Origin: Methanobacterium sp. UBA176
GTDB lineage: Archaea > Methanobacteriota > Methanobacteria > Methanobacteriales > Methanobacteriaceae
Length of the DNA: 31,673 nucleotides
Direction of reading: 5' to 3'
Assembly: GCA_002505765.1 (NCBI GenBank)
Contig: DAVZ01000007.1
Coordinates: forward strand, 1-31,673
The notes under the pieces are model-generated. The model was not told the origin of the DNA. It ran no database searches and saw only the letters and a list, made by a program, of their open reading frames with translations. This document shows, piece after piece, positions 23,892 through 31,673 of the stretch. Numbering within the stretch: the stretch's first letter is position 1; each line of letters opens with the position of its first letter. The translations under genes and the position numbers were made by a program.

Positions 23892-25232
23892 ATGAAGCCC
23901 TATTTCAACCCAGAAATAGAAACCATGCCTCGATATGAGCTTGATGCGCTTGTAGAAGCACGTATAAAATATACGGTTAAATATGCACATGATAATTCCC
24001 CTTTTTACAGAAAATGGTTCAGGGAAAACAACATCAAAGTTTCAGATATTAAATCCCACGAGGATTTAAGGGAATTACCCATTATTACAGGCCAAACCAT
24101 CAGGAAAAAACAGCCCCCAGAAACTGAAGAATTTGAATTTAAGTGTAGTAACAGTGAAATATTTACAATCCACGAAACAAGTGGAACAAGCGGCACACCC
24201 AAGGCATTTTTCCTAACATGGGATGACTGGAACAGATACGCTGAAAAATACGCAAGATCATTTACTTCTCAAGGATTCGGAGAGGGAGATCGTGTCGTGG
24301 TCTGTGCATCCTATGGAATGAATGTTGGGGCCAGTACAATGACCCTTGCAGCACAAAAAATTGGAATGGCCATAATTCCTGAAGGTAAATGCACATTTCC
24401 TGTGCGGATAATTAAAAATTATCAGCCTACAGGAATTGTAGGCAGTATTTTCAAATTTTTACGTCTTGCAAGGCGTATAGAAGCTGAAGGAATTCCACCG
24501 CAAGAATCAAGCATAAAAAGATTGATCGCTGGCGGTGAAAGCTTTGCAGAAGAATCAAGAAAGTATTTAGAAGAAATTTGGGAAGTACCGGTTTACAATA
24601 CTTATGGAAGTACTGAAGGAACCATGTGCGGTGAATGCCAAAAAAAGGTAGGCCTTCATGTGCCTGAAGACCTTGTACACCTTGATGTTTACAACCCGCA
24701 GCTTCAAGATTTTGTAGATGAAGGCGAATGCGGTAGAATTGTGCTTACAACTCTTATTCCCCAGGGAGAAAAGACAGGAACTCTTCTTTTAAATTACGAT
24801 ACTGAAGATACAACTGTTGTGGTAGGCAGGGAAAAATGCCCGTGCGGCAGAACCCATATGAGGATAATTAACCCTCAACGCGAAGCAGAAACAGTATGGG
24901 TAGCTGGATCGCCTTTTAACAGGGTAGATATTGAGCGCGGAGTTTTCCAGAGAGACAATATGGATTATTTAACCGGAGAATATGAGGCATTTTTATATGG
25001 GGATGAAATGGAAACTATTTTAAGGGTAAGTATGGAATGTGTAAAAACTGAAAGGTGCGATAAAGACCTGATTGAAGATAATTTTGTAAAAAGTTTCCTT
25101 CAACTCAAACCTGCCCTAAAGCAAGCGTATGAGGATGGAAGTTTTGGCATTGACTTCAATTTTACTGGACCAGGAGGTCTTGAATTCTATAAAGTCAGGG
25201 GCCGACCCAAACGTTTGGTTGATCGTCGGTGA
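23892..25232 (+). CDS. ftsA: Coenzyme F390 synthetase / PaaK-like adenylate-forming enzyme
   Basis: A 446-residue member of the phenylacetate-CoA ligase branch of adenylating enzymes. The ATP-binding loop TSGTSGTPK is at about residues 96-104, the YNTYGSTEG motif is near 240, and the late segment LNYDTEDTTVV contains the ribose-binding Asp. CGECQ and CPCGR cysteines are present as in PaaK-like proteins. In Methanobacteria this family includes coenzyme F390 synthetase, which adenylylates F420 on oxygen exposure, a redox signal. Several paralogues usually exist, so the exact substrate is inferred. ATG at 23892 is preceded by GACGTGAT at four bases. Confidence 0.78.
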   Translation: MKPYFNPEIETMPRYELDALVEARIKYTVKYAHDNSPFYRKWFRENNIKVSDIKSHEDLRELPIITGQTIRKKQPPETEEFEFKCSNSEIFTIHETSGTSGTPKAFFLTWDDWNRYAEKYARSFTSQGFGEGDRVVVCASYGMNVGASTMTLAAQKIGMAIIPEGKCTFPVRIIKNYQPTGIVGSIFKFLRLARRIEAEGIPPQESSIKRLIAGGESFAEESRKYLEEIWEVPVYNTYGSTEGTMCGECQKKVGLHVPEDLVHLDVYNPQLQDFVDEGECGRIVLTTLIPQGEKTGTLLLNYDTEDTTVVVGREKCPCGRTHMRIINPQREAETVWVAGSPFNRVDIERGVFQRDNMDYLTGEYEAFLYGDEMETILRVSMECVKTERCDKDLIEDNFVKSFLQLKPALKQAYEDGSFGIDFNFTGPGGLEFYKVRGRPKRLVDRR

Positions 25233-25309
25233 AATTTAATTGAATACTTTAAATCTCATTTTTTAAAATAAAATAAAAAAAACTACCTTTAAATACTGGA
25301 GAAAAGTCC

Positions 25310-26575
25310 ATGCTTAATGCAGAAACTTATATAACACACCAAAAAGGAATTGGTGGGAAGATAAGAACAATAAATGAAGATTTTTACGTGGAAGAAACAC
25401 CAGAATCAGAACCAAGTGGTAATGGTCCTAACACATGGTTTTTTATTGAAAAAAATGGTAGAGATACCCTTGATGTTGTACTGGATGTAGCCCGGGAAAT
25501 GCACATTGACAGAAAAAGAATGGGATTTGCAGGAATGAAGGATAAAAGGGCTGTGACCCGGCAATGGCTCTGTGTGGCTAATTCTGAAGTTGGAGATATA
25601 GAAAAACTAAAACATAAGCTTTACAATGTAAAAATTCTCAAGATAATTCCTAATGAAAAAAAATTAAGGATTGGACAGCTTATTGGAAACAAATTCAGGC
25701 TGCTTATAAGGGATACAAAAAATCCTGCAAGGGATGCTCAAACTGCAAAGGAGGTACTGTCTGAATTATGCCAGAGGGGAGTTCTCAATTATTATGGCTG
25801 GCAGAGATTCGGTAAAAATAGGCCGAATACTCATGTTGTAGGTAAAATGCTTCTTGAAAACGATTTAAAGAAAGTTGTAGATACATATATTGGAAATCCC
25901 TATTCTAAAGAGCCTGAACACATAAAAGAAGTGAGAGAGATGTATGATGGGGGGAAACTGGAAGAAGCGCTTGAAGCAATGCCCAGAAGCATGCGCTATG
26001 AAAGGATGATGCTTAAAACACTTTTAAAGGAAATGAAAAGGAAAAAAGTTGATGATGTGGCATCTTTAGATGATAGTTCGCTTAAAAGAGTTATAGGAAG
26101 CCTTCCCAAACCCTTGCAGAGAATGTTCGTGCATGCATATCAATCTTATCTGTTTAATAAAGTGGTAAGTGAAAGGGCAATGCTTGGAATTGATAAATAC
26201 GTTGAAGGCGATGTTCTTGTTGATAATGAAGAGCATTTAGTGCATGAATTTGACGATGAAATTGATGAAAGGATTAAAAACTTTGAATTTCATCCTACTG
26301 CACCTCTTTTTGGGAGCAAAGTCCCGCTTGCAGGTGGAAAATTAGGTGAAATGGAACAGAAAATTTTGGATGATGAAGGAGTGACCTTAGAAGATTTTAA
26401 AGTCCATAAAATGCCTAAGCTTGGAAGCCATGGATTAAGACGCTCAATGCGATTTAAAATATGGGATGTATCGGCTGAAGCTACTGATGAGGGTGTTTTA
26501 GTGGAGTTTTCGATTCCAAAGGGCTGCTATGCTACAGCAGTTTTAAGGGAAATAACGAAAAATGAGGTTGTTTAG
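25310..26575 (+). CDS. truD: tRNA pseudouridine(13) synthase
   Basis: Converts U13 of tRNA to pseudouridine. It is a 421-residue TruD-family protein of the archaeal/eukaryotic (Pus7-like) length. The catalytic Asp lies in FAGMKDKRAVTRQ at about residues 74-86. The second family motif is NYYGWQRFGKNRPNTH. The inserted TRUD domain follows (about 160-350), and the C-terminal catalytic strands contain LGSHGLRRSMRF and FSIPKGCYATAVLREI. All motifs are intact. It follows the F390 synthetase gene by 77 AT-rich bases. Confidence 0.93.
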   Translation: MLNAETYITHQKGIGGKIRTINEDFYVEETPESEPSGNGPNTWFFIEKNGRDTLDVVLDVAREMHIDRKRMGFAGMKDKRAVTRQWLCVANSEVGDIEKLKHKLYNVKILKIIPNEKKLRIGQLIGNKFRLLIRDTKNPARDAQTAKEVLSELCQRGVLNYYGWQRFGKNRPNTHVVGKMLLENDLKKVVDTYIGNPYSKEPEHIKEVREMYDGGKLEEALEAMPRSMRYERMMLKTLLKEMKRKKVDDVASLDDSSLKRVIGSLPKPLQRMFVHAYQSYLFNKVVSERAMLGIDKYVEGDVLVDNEEHLVHEFDDEIDERIKNFEFHPTAPLFGSKVPLAGGKLGEMEQKILDDEGVTLEDFKVHKMPKLGSHGLRRSMRFKIWDVSAEATDEGVLVEFSIPKGCYATAVLREITKNEVV

Positions 26576-26648
26576 GGTTTATATCTATATTTAAAAGCCA
26601 GAATAGTAAAATAATAATTATTTTATTGTATTTAATTATAAAATAAAA

Positions 26649-26792
26649 TTAAATCTTTAAAATCTTTTTAAGCTCTTTTTTTGCTATTTTCTCTAATTTA
26701 TTGTCTTTTTTTTGATGTTTAGATTTCTTATGCTTGGATTGCTTTTTAAGCTCCTTTTGAGCTTGTTTTTTTACTTCATCTAGTAAAGACAT
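26649..26792 (-). CDS. Lysine-rich 47-residue protein
   Basis: ATG at 26792 behind an excellent ribosome binding site (GAGGAGTGAT, 26807-26798) opens a 47-codon frame. 18 of its 47 residues are Lys, with the repeated pattern KKELKK (residues 38-43) and QKELKK. The sequence suggests an amphipathic helix that binds nucleic acid. I do not recognise a family. It lies just upstream of a convergent junction with truD, and the same-strand gene at 26870 is 77 bases away. The ribosome binding site is the main evidence that it is real. Confidence 0.6.
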   Translation of the reverse strand: MSLLDEVKKQAQKELKKQSKHKKSKHQKKDNKLEKIAKKELKKILKI

Positions 26793-26869
26793 TTTAGATC
26801 ACTCCTCTTTTGTCTTCTTATGACATACTGATGGTAAATGGTTTTGGATTCTATTGATTAATAGATATT

Positions 26870-27166
26870 TTACAATCTCTCTAAAACGGCTTCCATGGAT
26901 TCAACATACTTAATTTCAATTTTATTGTACGCTGCAAGTCCAATTGCCTTCAAATATCTCTCAACTGCCTTATGAGACGGAGCTTCAACAATATAATAGA
27001 TTTCATGCTCTAATGGGGGATAAACTGCAGCTATAACCTTAATTTCATGTTTTTTAGCCATTTCATTCTTATTGCTTGCCAATCCTTTTAGTTCTGCTCT
27101 TCGTTTATCGTTAAATAAATAGCAGGATTCTGCTGAATGAGACATGTGTGCCAGAAACATCTCCAT
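26870..27166 (-). CDS. Small alpha/beta protein, probably a ferredoxin-like (DUF3303/GYD-like) fold
   Basis: A 98-residue soluble protein with an apparent beta-alpha-beta-beta-alpha-beta pattern: MEMFLAHMSHSAESC, a helix rich in Lys/Asn (RRAELKGLASNKNEMAKK), strands EIKVIAAVYPP and HEIYYIVEAP, helix KAVERYLKAIGLA, and strand KIEIKYVESM. This is the outline of dimeric alpha/beta-barrel proteins such as DUF3303 or GYD domains. Family assignment is tentative and no catalytic residues are identifiable. The start is fixed by a perfect GGAGGTGA five bases before the ATG. The His/Ser/Cys-containing first strand (HMSHSAESC) is unusual. Confidence 0.65.
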   Translation of the reverse strand: MEMFLAHMSHSAESCYLFNDKRRAELKGLASNKNEMAKKHEIKVIAAVYPPLEHEIYYIVEAPSHKAVERYLKAIGLAAYNKIEIKYVESMEAVLERL

Positions 27167-27246
27167 AAAAATTCACCTCCTTTTTTTTATTATTGCTATA
27201 TATTTATTAAGATTTATTATTTTCTCTAAAACAAAGTTTCACATTG

Positions 27247-27550
27247 ATCAAAAAATAAAGTAGAGATTTTTGATAACCTACTTAATTTTGCTGGTTTGGT
27301 TTCTTTATATTATGATTGCGTTGGATTTATATCTTTATTAGTTTATATGAGTATTATGAAGTCGTTTGATGATTATTTCACGAAGAGGGAGTATGATCGG
27401 GTTGGGAAATTGGGTGATAGGTTGGCGGAGGTTGAGCTTCTTATTGATTGGGAAGTTTTCAGGCCGATAATTAGTGAGATGTATAAAAATCGTACTGAAC
27501 GTGGTGGTAGGCCTAATAATGATAAGATCGTGATGATGAAGATGCTTGTT
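27247..27550 (+). pseudogene. IS5-type transposase, N-terminal remnant
   Basis: From the ATG at 27347 or 27356, about 65 codons match the start of IS5-family (DUF772-type) transposases: KSFDDYFTKREYDRVGKLGDRL and RPIISEMYKNRTERGGRPNNDKIVMMKMLV. Homology then ends abruptly at about 27550, where the family would continue into the catalytic domain. The DDE region is absent. An inverted repeat at 27247-27274 (ATCAAAAA/TTTTTGAT) just upstream may be the element's left end. The frame runs on to 27598 through unrelated sequence. The remnant abuts the decayed cyclase gene. Confidence 0.72.
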
Positions 27551-27586
27551 TTCAATCCCCTCAAAATCTTTGATTATCAGGCCTCT

Positions 27587-28217
27587 AAAAATCTATGATT
27601 TTTGAAGGGCTTTAAAAATCCTGAAATAACTCCCAATAGCCAGATTTCTAAACGGTGGCTACAATAGTTATATAAAAAACCATTGTGGAGCTCATGTTGA
27701 TGCTCCAGGCCACTTTATTAATGGAGGCAGAAACATATCTGATTACAGTGTAGATGAAACTTGTTTTTAACCATCCATTAATCATGGATTTACCTAAAAA
27801 TCGGAATGAAGTCATAAAAACTGGAAGAAATTCCTGAAATTAATTTAGAGGGTAAGGACTGCATCATTTTTCGTACAGGTTTTGAAAAATACAGAAAAGA
27901 CGATCCTGATATCTATTTAATACTTAATCCTGGAATTGACCCCGATTTAATTTACCTGATTAGAAAAAGCCAATCCACAGATTAGATGGATTGAAATAGA
28001 TTGAGTTTCAATTTCAAGATTCATAAGACCAGAACATGGAAAAAAAGCCCATTTTAATACATTTATGGAAAAATAAGAACTATGAAAGCCACTGGTTTAG
28101 TTGAGGACATGAAATTGATGATATTAAAGATTTGGGGGCTCAATTAAAACTATTATTGTTGTCCCCTGGCAGATAAAAGGAATTGACAGTGCTCCGTGTA
28201 CTGTAATGCTAAAATAA
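27587..28217 (+). pseudogene. Decayed cyclase-family (kynurenine formamidase-like) gene
   Basis: Pieces of one metal-dependent hydrolase appear in order but in shifting frames: GGYNSYIKNHCGAHVDAPGHF and INGGRNISDYSVDE (27654-27757), LEEIPEINLEGKDCIIFRTG plus FEKYRKDDPDIYLILNPG (27814-27935), NPQIRWIEID-stop-VSISRFIRPEHGKKAH (27969-28055), and SIKTIIVVPWQIKGIDSAPC ending in TAA at 28215-28217. H-x-G-x-H-x-D-A-P is the signature of the cyclase/kynurenine formamidase family (PF04199). Several stops and frameshifts rule out function. The 5' end is lost at the junction with the transposase remnant, where a hairpin (AAAAATC-TAT-GATTTTT, 27587-27603) sits. Confidence 0.75.
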
Positions 28218-28235
28218 TAAAGAAGTTTTAATAAT

Positions 28236-28382
28236 TCATTCTTTTACATATTCTTCAGGATTTTCATCAAAGACTTTTTTACAGCCTGGAGCGCAAAAAT
28301 AGTATTTTTTACCTTTATATTCACTTTCAAATTTTGCATTTTCCTCATCAACTTCCATTTTGCATACAGGATCTACAGCCAT
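28236..28382 (-). CDS. YHS-domain metal-binding mini-protein
   Basis: A 48-residue stand-alone YHS domain: DPVCKMEVDEENAKF, then YKGKKYYFCAPGCKKVFDENPEEY. It has the three cysteines typical of the type associated with copper and heavy-metal ATPases. It should bind a soft metal ion in the cytoplasm and may act as a small chaperone or sensor. AGGTGAT three bases before the ATG fixes the start. It follows the CopA gene by 27 bases on the same strand, so both are probably one operon. CopA has its own YHS domain at residues 115-155. Confidence 0.88.
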   Translation of the reverse strand: MAVDPVCKMEVDEENAKFESEYKGKKYYFCAPGCKKVFDENPEEYVKE

Positions 28383-28409
28383 TTTATCACCTCGTTCTTT
28401 TAATATAAC

Positions 28410-30848
28410 TTATTCATGATATTGAATTTTAACCCTTTTAAGCCGAGCGGAATTGGTAACAACTGTAAGTGAGCTTAATGCCATTGCAGCAGCAGCTATA
28501 ATTGGATTTAAAAGTCCAACTGCTGCAAGAGGTATCGCTGCACTGTTATAAAAGAATGCCCAGAATAAATTCTGCCTGATTTTTTTCATAGTTTCCTTAC
28601 TTAACTTTATCCCAGCTATGACATCCCTTAAATCGTCCTTAATGAGAATTATCCCGCCTGTTTCCTTAGCTACATCTGTCCCTGAACCTAATGCTATGCC
28701 TATATCTGCTTGGGCAAGTGCTGGAGCATCATTTACTCCATCACCGACCATTGCTACAATATTTCCTTCATCCTGGAGTTCTTTAATTACATCAAGCTTT
28801 TCATGGGGAAGAACATTGGCAAAGACCCTTTCAATTCCAATTTGTTTAGCTATTGCGTTTGCAGTATGTTCATTATCTCCTGTAAGCATTATTGGTTCAA
28901 TATTGAGCTTATTAAGCTCAGTTATGACTTCACCGGAATGAGGTTTGAGGGTATCGGCAATAGCAATCAATCCAAGAAGATTTTTACCTAATCCAATAAG
29001 TACCACAGTTTTTCCTTCAGCCTCTAATGACTCAATATTCTTTTCTAAGCCAATTTCTATTCCTTCTTTAGCCATCATTTTACGATTTCCTATAATGATA
29101 GCTTCATTATCATATATAGCTTTGATTCCATGTCCTGGAATTGTTTCAAAGTTAGTAGCACCTCCAAATTGCATCTCAAGGGAAGCAGCTTTCTTAATTA
29201 TGGCTTCTGCAAGGGGATGTTCAGATCCTTTTTCAGCAGCAGCGGCAATTCTTATAATTTCTTTTTCATCTGCACCAATTATATCAGTAACTTCTGGGTT
29301 TCCCTTTGTAAGTGTACCTGTTTTGTCAAAAACCACTTTATTTAATTTATATGCACTTTCAAGGTATTCTCCACCTCTTATTAATACTCCATAGTCAGCT
29401 CCTTTACCTACTCCCACCATGAGTGCTGCAGGGGTGGCTATACCAAGGGCACATGGGCATGATACAATGAGAACTGCAACAAAAGACAATAGTCCAAGTG
29501 TGAAGTTACCTAAAGCAAATGTCCAGAAAAGAAATGAAACTGTGGCAATTGAAACCACTGCAGGAACAAAATAGGCACTTACACGATCTGCAAGTCTTTG
29601 AATTGGAGCGCTTGATGCCTGTGCATCCTCTACAAGCTTTACTATTTGCATTAGCGTGGTTTCTAAGCCAACTTTGGTGGCTTGAAATTTAATTAATCCA
29701 TTTTTGTTTATTGTAGCACCGATTACTTCATTACCTTCTTTTTTAGATACGGGAAGGCTCTCTCCAGTAACGACAGATTCATCTACTGAACTTGCACCTT
29801 CAACTACCACTCCATCCACAGGTATCTTTTCACCAGGTCTTACCACAACTATTTCACCAGGCATAATTTGCTCTGCAAGTATTTCAACTTCTTCTCCATT
29901 TCTTATTACATGCGCAGCTTTTGGTCTAAGATCTAAAAGCCTTCTAACTGCTGCTGAACTTCGCTGCCTGATATAGTCTTCCATAAACTTACCAAGCAGT
30001 ACAAATGCTATTATAACTGCAGATACTTCAAAGTAAACATCTGTTTGTGGTACTGGTAATGCTCCTGGGAAAAAGAGCACAAATGAACTGTATCCCCATG
30101 CTGTTAGGGTCCCCATTGCAACGAGGAAGTCCATATTTAAAGCTCTGTTTCGAACTGCATGATATGCACCTTTATAGAAGGTCCAGCCTCCTATAAACTG
30201 GATTGGAGTTGTAAGTAAAAAGAGCCAGTATCCCCATGTAAACCAGGGTAATGTAGGAATAGGGGCCCAGCTTATTAATGAAACTCCAGCAGCAAGGGTA
30301 AGTGTTGCAATTACCCTTAATAGTGCAATTAAAAAGACTCCAGATAGGGCTATTGTTACCCGTCGCCTCATTTTCTTTAATTCATCTTCTGGAGATTCAA
30401 AACGCTTTAAAGACTCTTCATCACAGAAATAATATTCTCTACCACCAAACTCTTTTTTAATGGCTTTGGATTTTTCTATCCTCATACCTGTAACAGGATC
30501 TGTTGCAAATTTATCAGAATCATCACTTCTAAAGAATGCTTTATATCCTGTATCTTCTATTATTTGAACAATCTTCCCTTTTGGCACCTTTTCAGGGTCG
30601 TATCTTACAATAGCAGTACCAGTTGCAAAGCTTACTTTGGCATCAACAATACCATCTTCTTTTTTAAGGATTTTTTCAATATTTTGAGCACATGCAGTAC
30701 AATGCATCCCTGTTACTATAAGTTCTAATGTAGTTTTTTTGGTTCCATCTTCTGGAATTATCTGGTCTTCATACTCTTCTTCTAGTACTATAGGACACGC
30801 TTTTTCATTAGAATCTGGTATTAGTTCAATAGATTTATCTTCTGCCAT
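28410..30848 (-). CDS. copA: Copper-exporting P1B-type ATPase with HMA and YHS domains
   Basis: An 812-residue membrane ATPase that pumps Cu+ out of the cell. Domain order: a 39-residue acidic lead; HMA domain (about 40-106) with the metal-binding C50/C53 pair (GMHCTAC); YHS domain (about 115-155, DPVTGMRIEKSK ... YYFC); eight helices; actuator loop SVDESVVTGESLPV; CPC in VSCPCALGIATPAAL; phosphorylated Asp in DKTGTLTKG; SEHPLAEAI; MLTGDNEHTA; MVGDGVNDAPALA. The C-terminal helices carry YN and MALSSLTVVTNS as in Cu+ pumps. All catalytic motifs are intact. HMA followed by YHS in one chain is less common than tandem HMAs. The YHS mini-protein follows in the same operon. Confidence 0.95.
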   Translation of the reverse strand: MAEDKSIELIPDSNEKACPIVLEEEYEDQIIPEDGTKKTTLELIVTGMHCTACAQNIEKILKKEDGIVDAKVSFATGTAIVRYDPEKVPKGKIVQIIEDTGYKAFFRSDDSDKFATDPVTGMRIEKSKAIKKEFGGREYYFCDEESLKRFESPEDELKKMRRRVTIALSGVFLIALLRVIATLTLAAGVSLISWAPIPTLPWFTWGYWLFLLTTPIQFIGGWTFYKGAYHAVRNRALNMDFLVAMGTLTAWGYSSFVLFFPGALPVPQTDVYFEVSAVIIAFVLLGKFMEDYIRQRSSAAVRRLLDLRPKAAHVIRNGEEVEILAEQIMPGEIVVVRPGEKIPVDGVVVEGASSVDESVVTGESLPVSKKEGNEVIGATINKNGLIKFQATKVGLETTLMQIVKLVEDAQASSAPIQRLADRVSAYFVPAVVSIATVSFLFWTFALGNFTLGLLSFVAVLIVSCPCALGIATPAALMVGVGKGADYGVLIRGGEYLESAYKLNKVVFDKTGTLTKGNPEVTDIIGADEKEIIRIAAAAEKGSEHPLAEAIIKKAASLEMQFGGATNFETIPGHGIKAIYDNEAIIIGNRKMMAKEGIEIGLEKNIESLEAEGKTVVLIGLGKNLLGLIAIADTLKPHSGEVITELNKLNIEPIMLTGDNEHTANAIAKQIGIERVFANVLPHEKLDVIKELQDEGNIVAMVGDGVNDAPALAQADIGIALGSGTDVAKETGGIILIKDDLRDVIAGIKLSKETMKKIRQNLFWAFFYNSAAIPLAAVGLLNPIIAAAAMALSSLTVVTNSARLKRVKIQYHE

Positions 30849-30939
30849 TTTTCAACTTCCTATTAGGGATTTCCACTGTTTTAATTATGTAAATTAAAGT
30901 ATATAACTATTGTTAATAAATATAAATTGATTCTTTAAT

Positions 30940-31242
30940 TTATTCAAGTTCTATCTTAATTCCGCCAATTATTGGAGCTAATAAATTATAAATAAATACA
31001 GCCAAAGCAATAATCAGGAGACCACATATGAACATCATTATTGGCATGATCACGACAAAGTATGGTGTTTGTCATGTCCGAATACACAATATGATTCATC
31101 ATAGACATATTGAGAAATGGCATTATTGAATAAACTGAAACTACGCCATTATAATACCAACAACAAGCATTATGATTGCCAGAACTAATGCTACTATCAA
31201 TACAAAAGACAAAACCGGAATTGATCTTATTTCTTTTATCAC
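30940..31242 (-). pseudogene. Decayed small membrane protein (DUF3566-like)
   Basis: GTG at 31242, behind GGTGAT at 31254-31249, opens MIKEIRSIPVLSFVLIVALV and a hydrophobic helix. It stops at a TAG near 31143. A shift continues VVSVYSIMPFLNMSMMNHIV, and a second shift near 31057 continues PYFVVIMPIMMFICGLLIIA, ending YNLLAPIIGGIKIELE and TAA at 30940. The pieces form one two-helix protein of about 100 residues. The ending YN-x-x-A-x-x-x-GGI-x-x-ELE is like DUF3566-type membrane proteins. Two frameshifts in 300 bases suggest a real pseudogene. No other gene fits the 30849-31286 gap. Confidence 0.65.
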
Positions 31243-31286
31243 TATAATATCACCTTTTAATATATAATTTTTGAAATAAAAAAATT

Positions 31287-31604
31287 TTATGATTTGGTGA
31301 TTATTTTTGACTCTATTTCATCCACAATTTTTGATATTTTAACTGAAATATCTGATTCGGGATCCTTAATTACTACAGGAGTCCCAGTATCTGATGAAAC
31401 TGGCGTTTCTACGTTTAAAGGTAATTTTCCAAGGAAAGGAACATCCATTTTTTTGGCCATTTGTTCACCGTTTCCTGAACCGAATATATGAACTTCTTCT
31501 TGACAATGAGGGCAGATAAACCCAGACATATTCTCAATAATGCCAATTACGGGAACTTTAGAATTTAGAACAAGATTAATACCCTTTCTAACATCTTCCT
31601 GCAA
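31287..31604 (-). pseudogene. Mrp/ApbC (NBP35-like) ATPase, C-terminal part only
   Basis: About 105 residues match the C-terminal third of Mrp-type iron-sulfur cluster carriers: LQEDVRKGINLV, VPVIGIIENMSGFICPHC with the conserved C-x-x-C pair, IFGSGNGEQMAKKMDVPFLG and TPVVIKDPESD. The P-loop and the switch regions, which belong to the first two thirds (usual length near 280), are missing. Upstream sequence belongs to a different gene, a P1B-type ATPase, in another frame. Thus the gene was cut by a rearrangement. A TTG at 31604 could start a short product, but without the ATP-binding site it would not work as Mrp. Confidence 0.8.
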
Positions 31605-31673
31605 GGGCTATTACGGTAAGTCCTGTTGCAAAACGATCCGCCAGATTTTGCGTGCGTGATTTACTTCCCTGAG
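31588..31673 (-). pseudogene. Internal fragment of a second P1B-type ATPase (CopB-like), truncated
   Basis: Entering from the right edge, the frame reads QGSKSRTQNLADRFATGLTV followed by IALAGRC and a stop at 31588-31590. SKSRTQ-x-LAD-x-x-A-x-x-LT-x-IAL is the segment of heavy-metal P-type ATPases between the actuator domain and the next membrane helix, and resembles CopB-type pumps. It differs from the same region of the CopA encoded here (ASSAPIQRLADRVSAY). Homology ends at about 31600, where Mrp sequence begins in a different frame. Only 27 codons are visible, so how much of the gene survives beyond the window is unknown. Confidence 0.65.

Noticed and set aside
27296..27598. 100-codon frame as an intact small transposase-related gene
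   Set aside because: Only about the central 65 codons match transposase; the last 15 codons read through the hairpin and unrelated sequence.
31588..31604. Possible in-frame fusion of P-type ATPase and Mrp
   Set aside because: The two reading frames differ, and the ATPase frame stops at 31588-31590 soon after the junction.

Overview
The window comes from a low-GC methanogenic archaeon, most likely a Methanobacterium or a close relative in the Methanobacteriales. The grounds are the archaeal-type leucyl-tRNA synthetase, an archaeal TruD, a DadD-type deaminase, a coenzyme F390 synthetase, archaeal TATA boxes (TTTATATA-like), and ribosome binding sites of the GGAGGTGAT type. No rRNA, tRNA or CRISPR array was recognised.

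Layout. 1-6080: housekeeping genes: a PhoU/TrkA-C potassium-regulatory protein, nadE, cutA, leuS, a short encapsulated-ferritin-like protein and a five-helix membrane protein. 6075-14056, mostly minus strand: an FAH-family hydrolase, a DUF457 membrane hydrolase, a MacB-type ABC exporter, and three copies of a small three-helix membrane protein. Two of these copies sit directly downstream of near-identical winged-helix regulators. Two arrays of hairpin-rich intergenic repeats (8302-8610 and 11672-11898) flank the ABC transporter and one regulator/membrane cassette. A decayed GT-C-type glycosyltransferase lies at 12483-13136. 14082-18419: hisG, divergent dadD, a HAD phosphatase and a convergent nucleobase permease. 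18556-23024: a potassium-uptake block of trkH, kdpA and a kdpB cut short before its catalytic domain; no kdpC is seen. A 23-residue acidic mini-ORF is stop-start coupled to kdpA. 23388-26575: a frameshifted DUF3795 gene, F390 synthetase and truD. 26649-28382: small genes, plus a junction of IS5-type transposase and cyclase-family remnants. 28236-30848: a YHS mini-protein and a CopA copper ATPase. 30940-31673: a decayed small membrane protein, then a truncated Mrp joined to a fragment of a different P1B-type ATPase.

How the genes relate. Potassium handling recurs (PhoU/TrkA-C, TrkH, Kdp), but Kdp cannot work as encoded here because KdpB lacks the phosphorylated aspartate region. CopA, which has its own HMA and YHS domains, and the separate YHS protein look like one copper-export operon. 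DadD and the nucleobase permease fit purine salvage. The repeated regulator/three-helix cassette, the hairpin arrays, and the 11-bp repeats in front of the ABC exporter are the least explained features. Gene decay is unusually heavy: at least seven remnants. Some single frameshifts could be sequencing errors, but the multi-lesion ones cannot.
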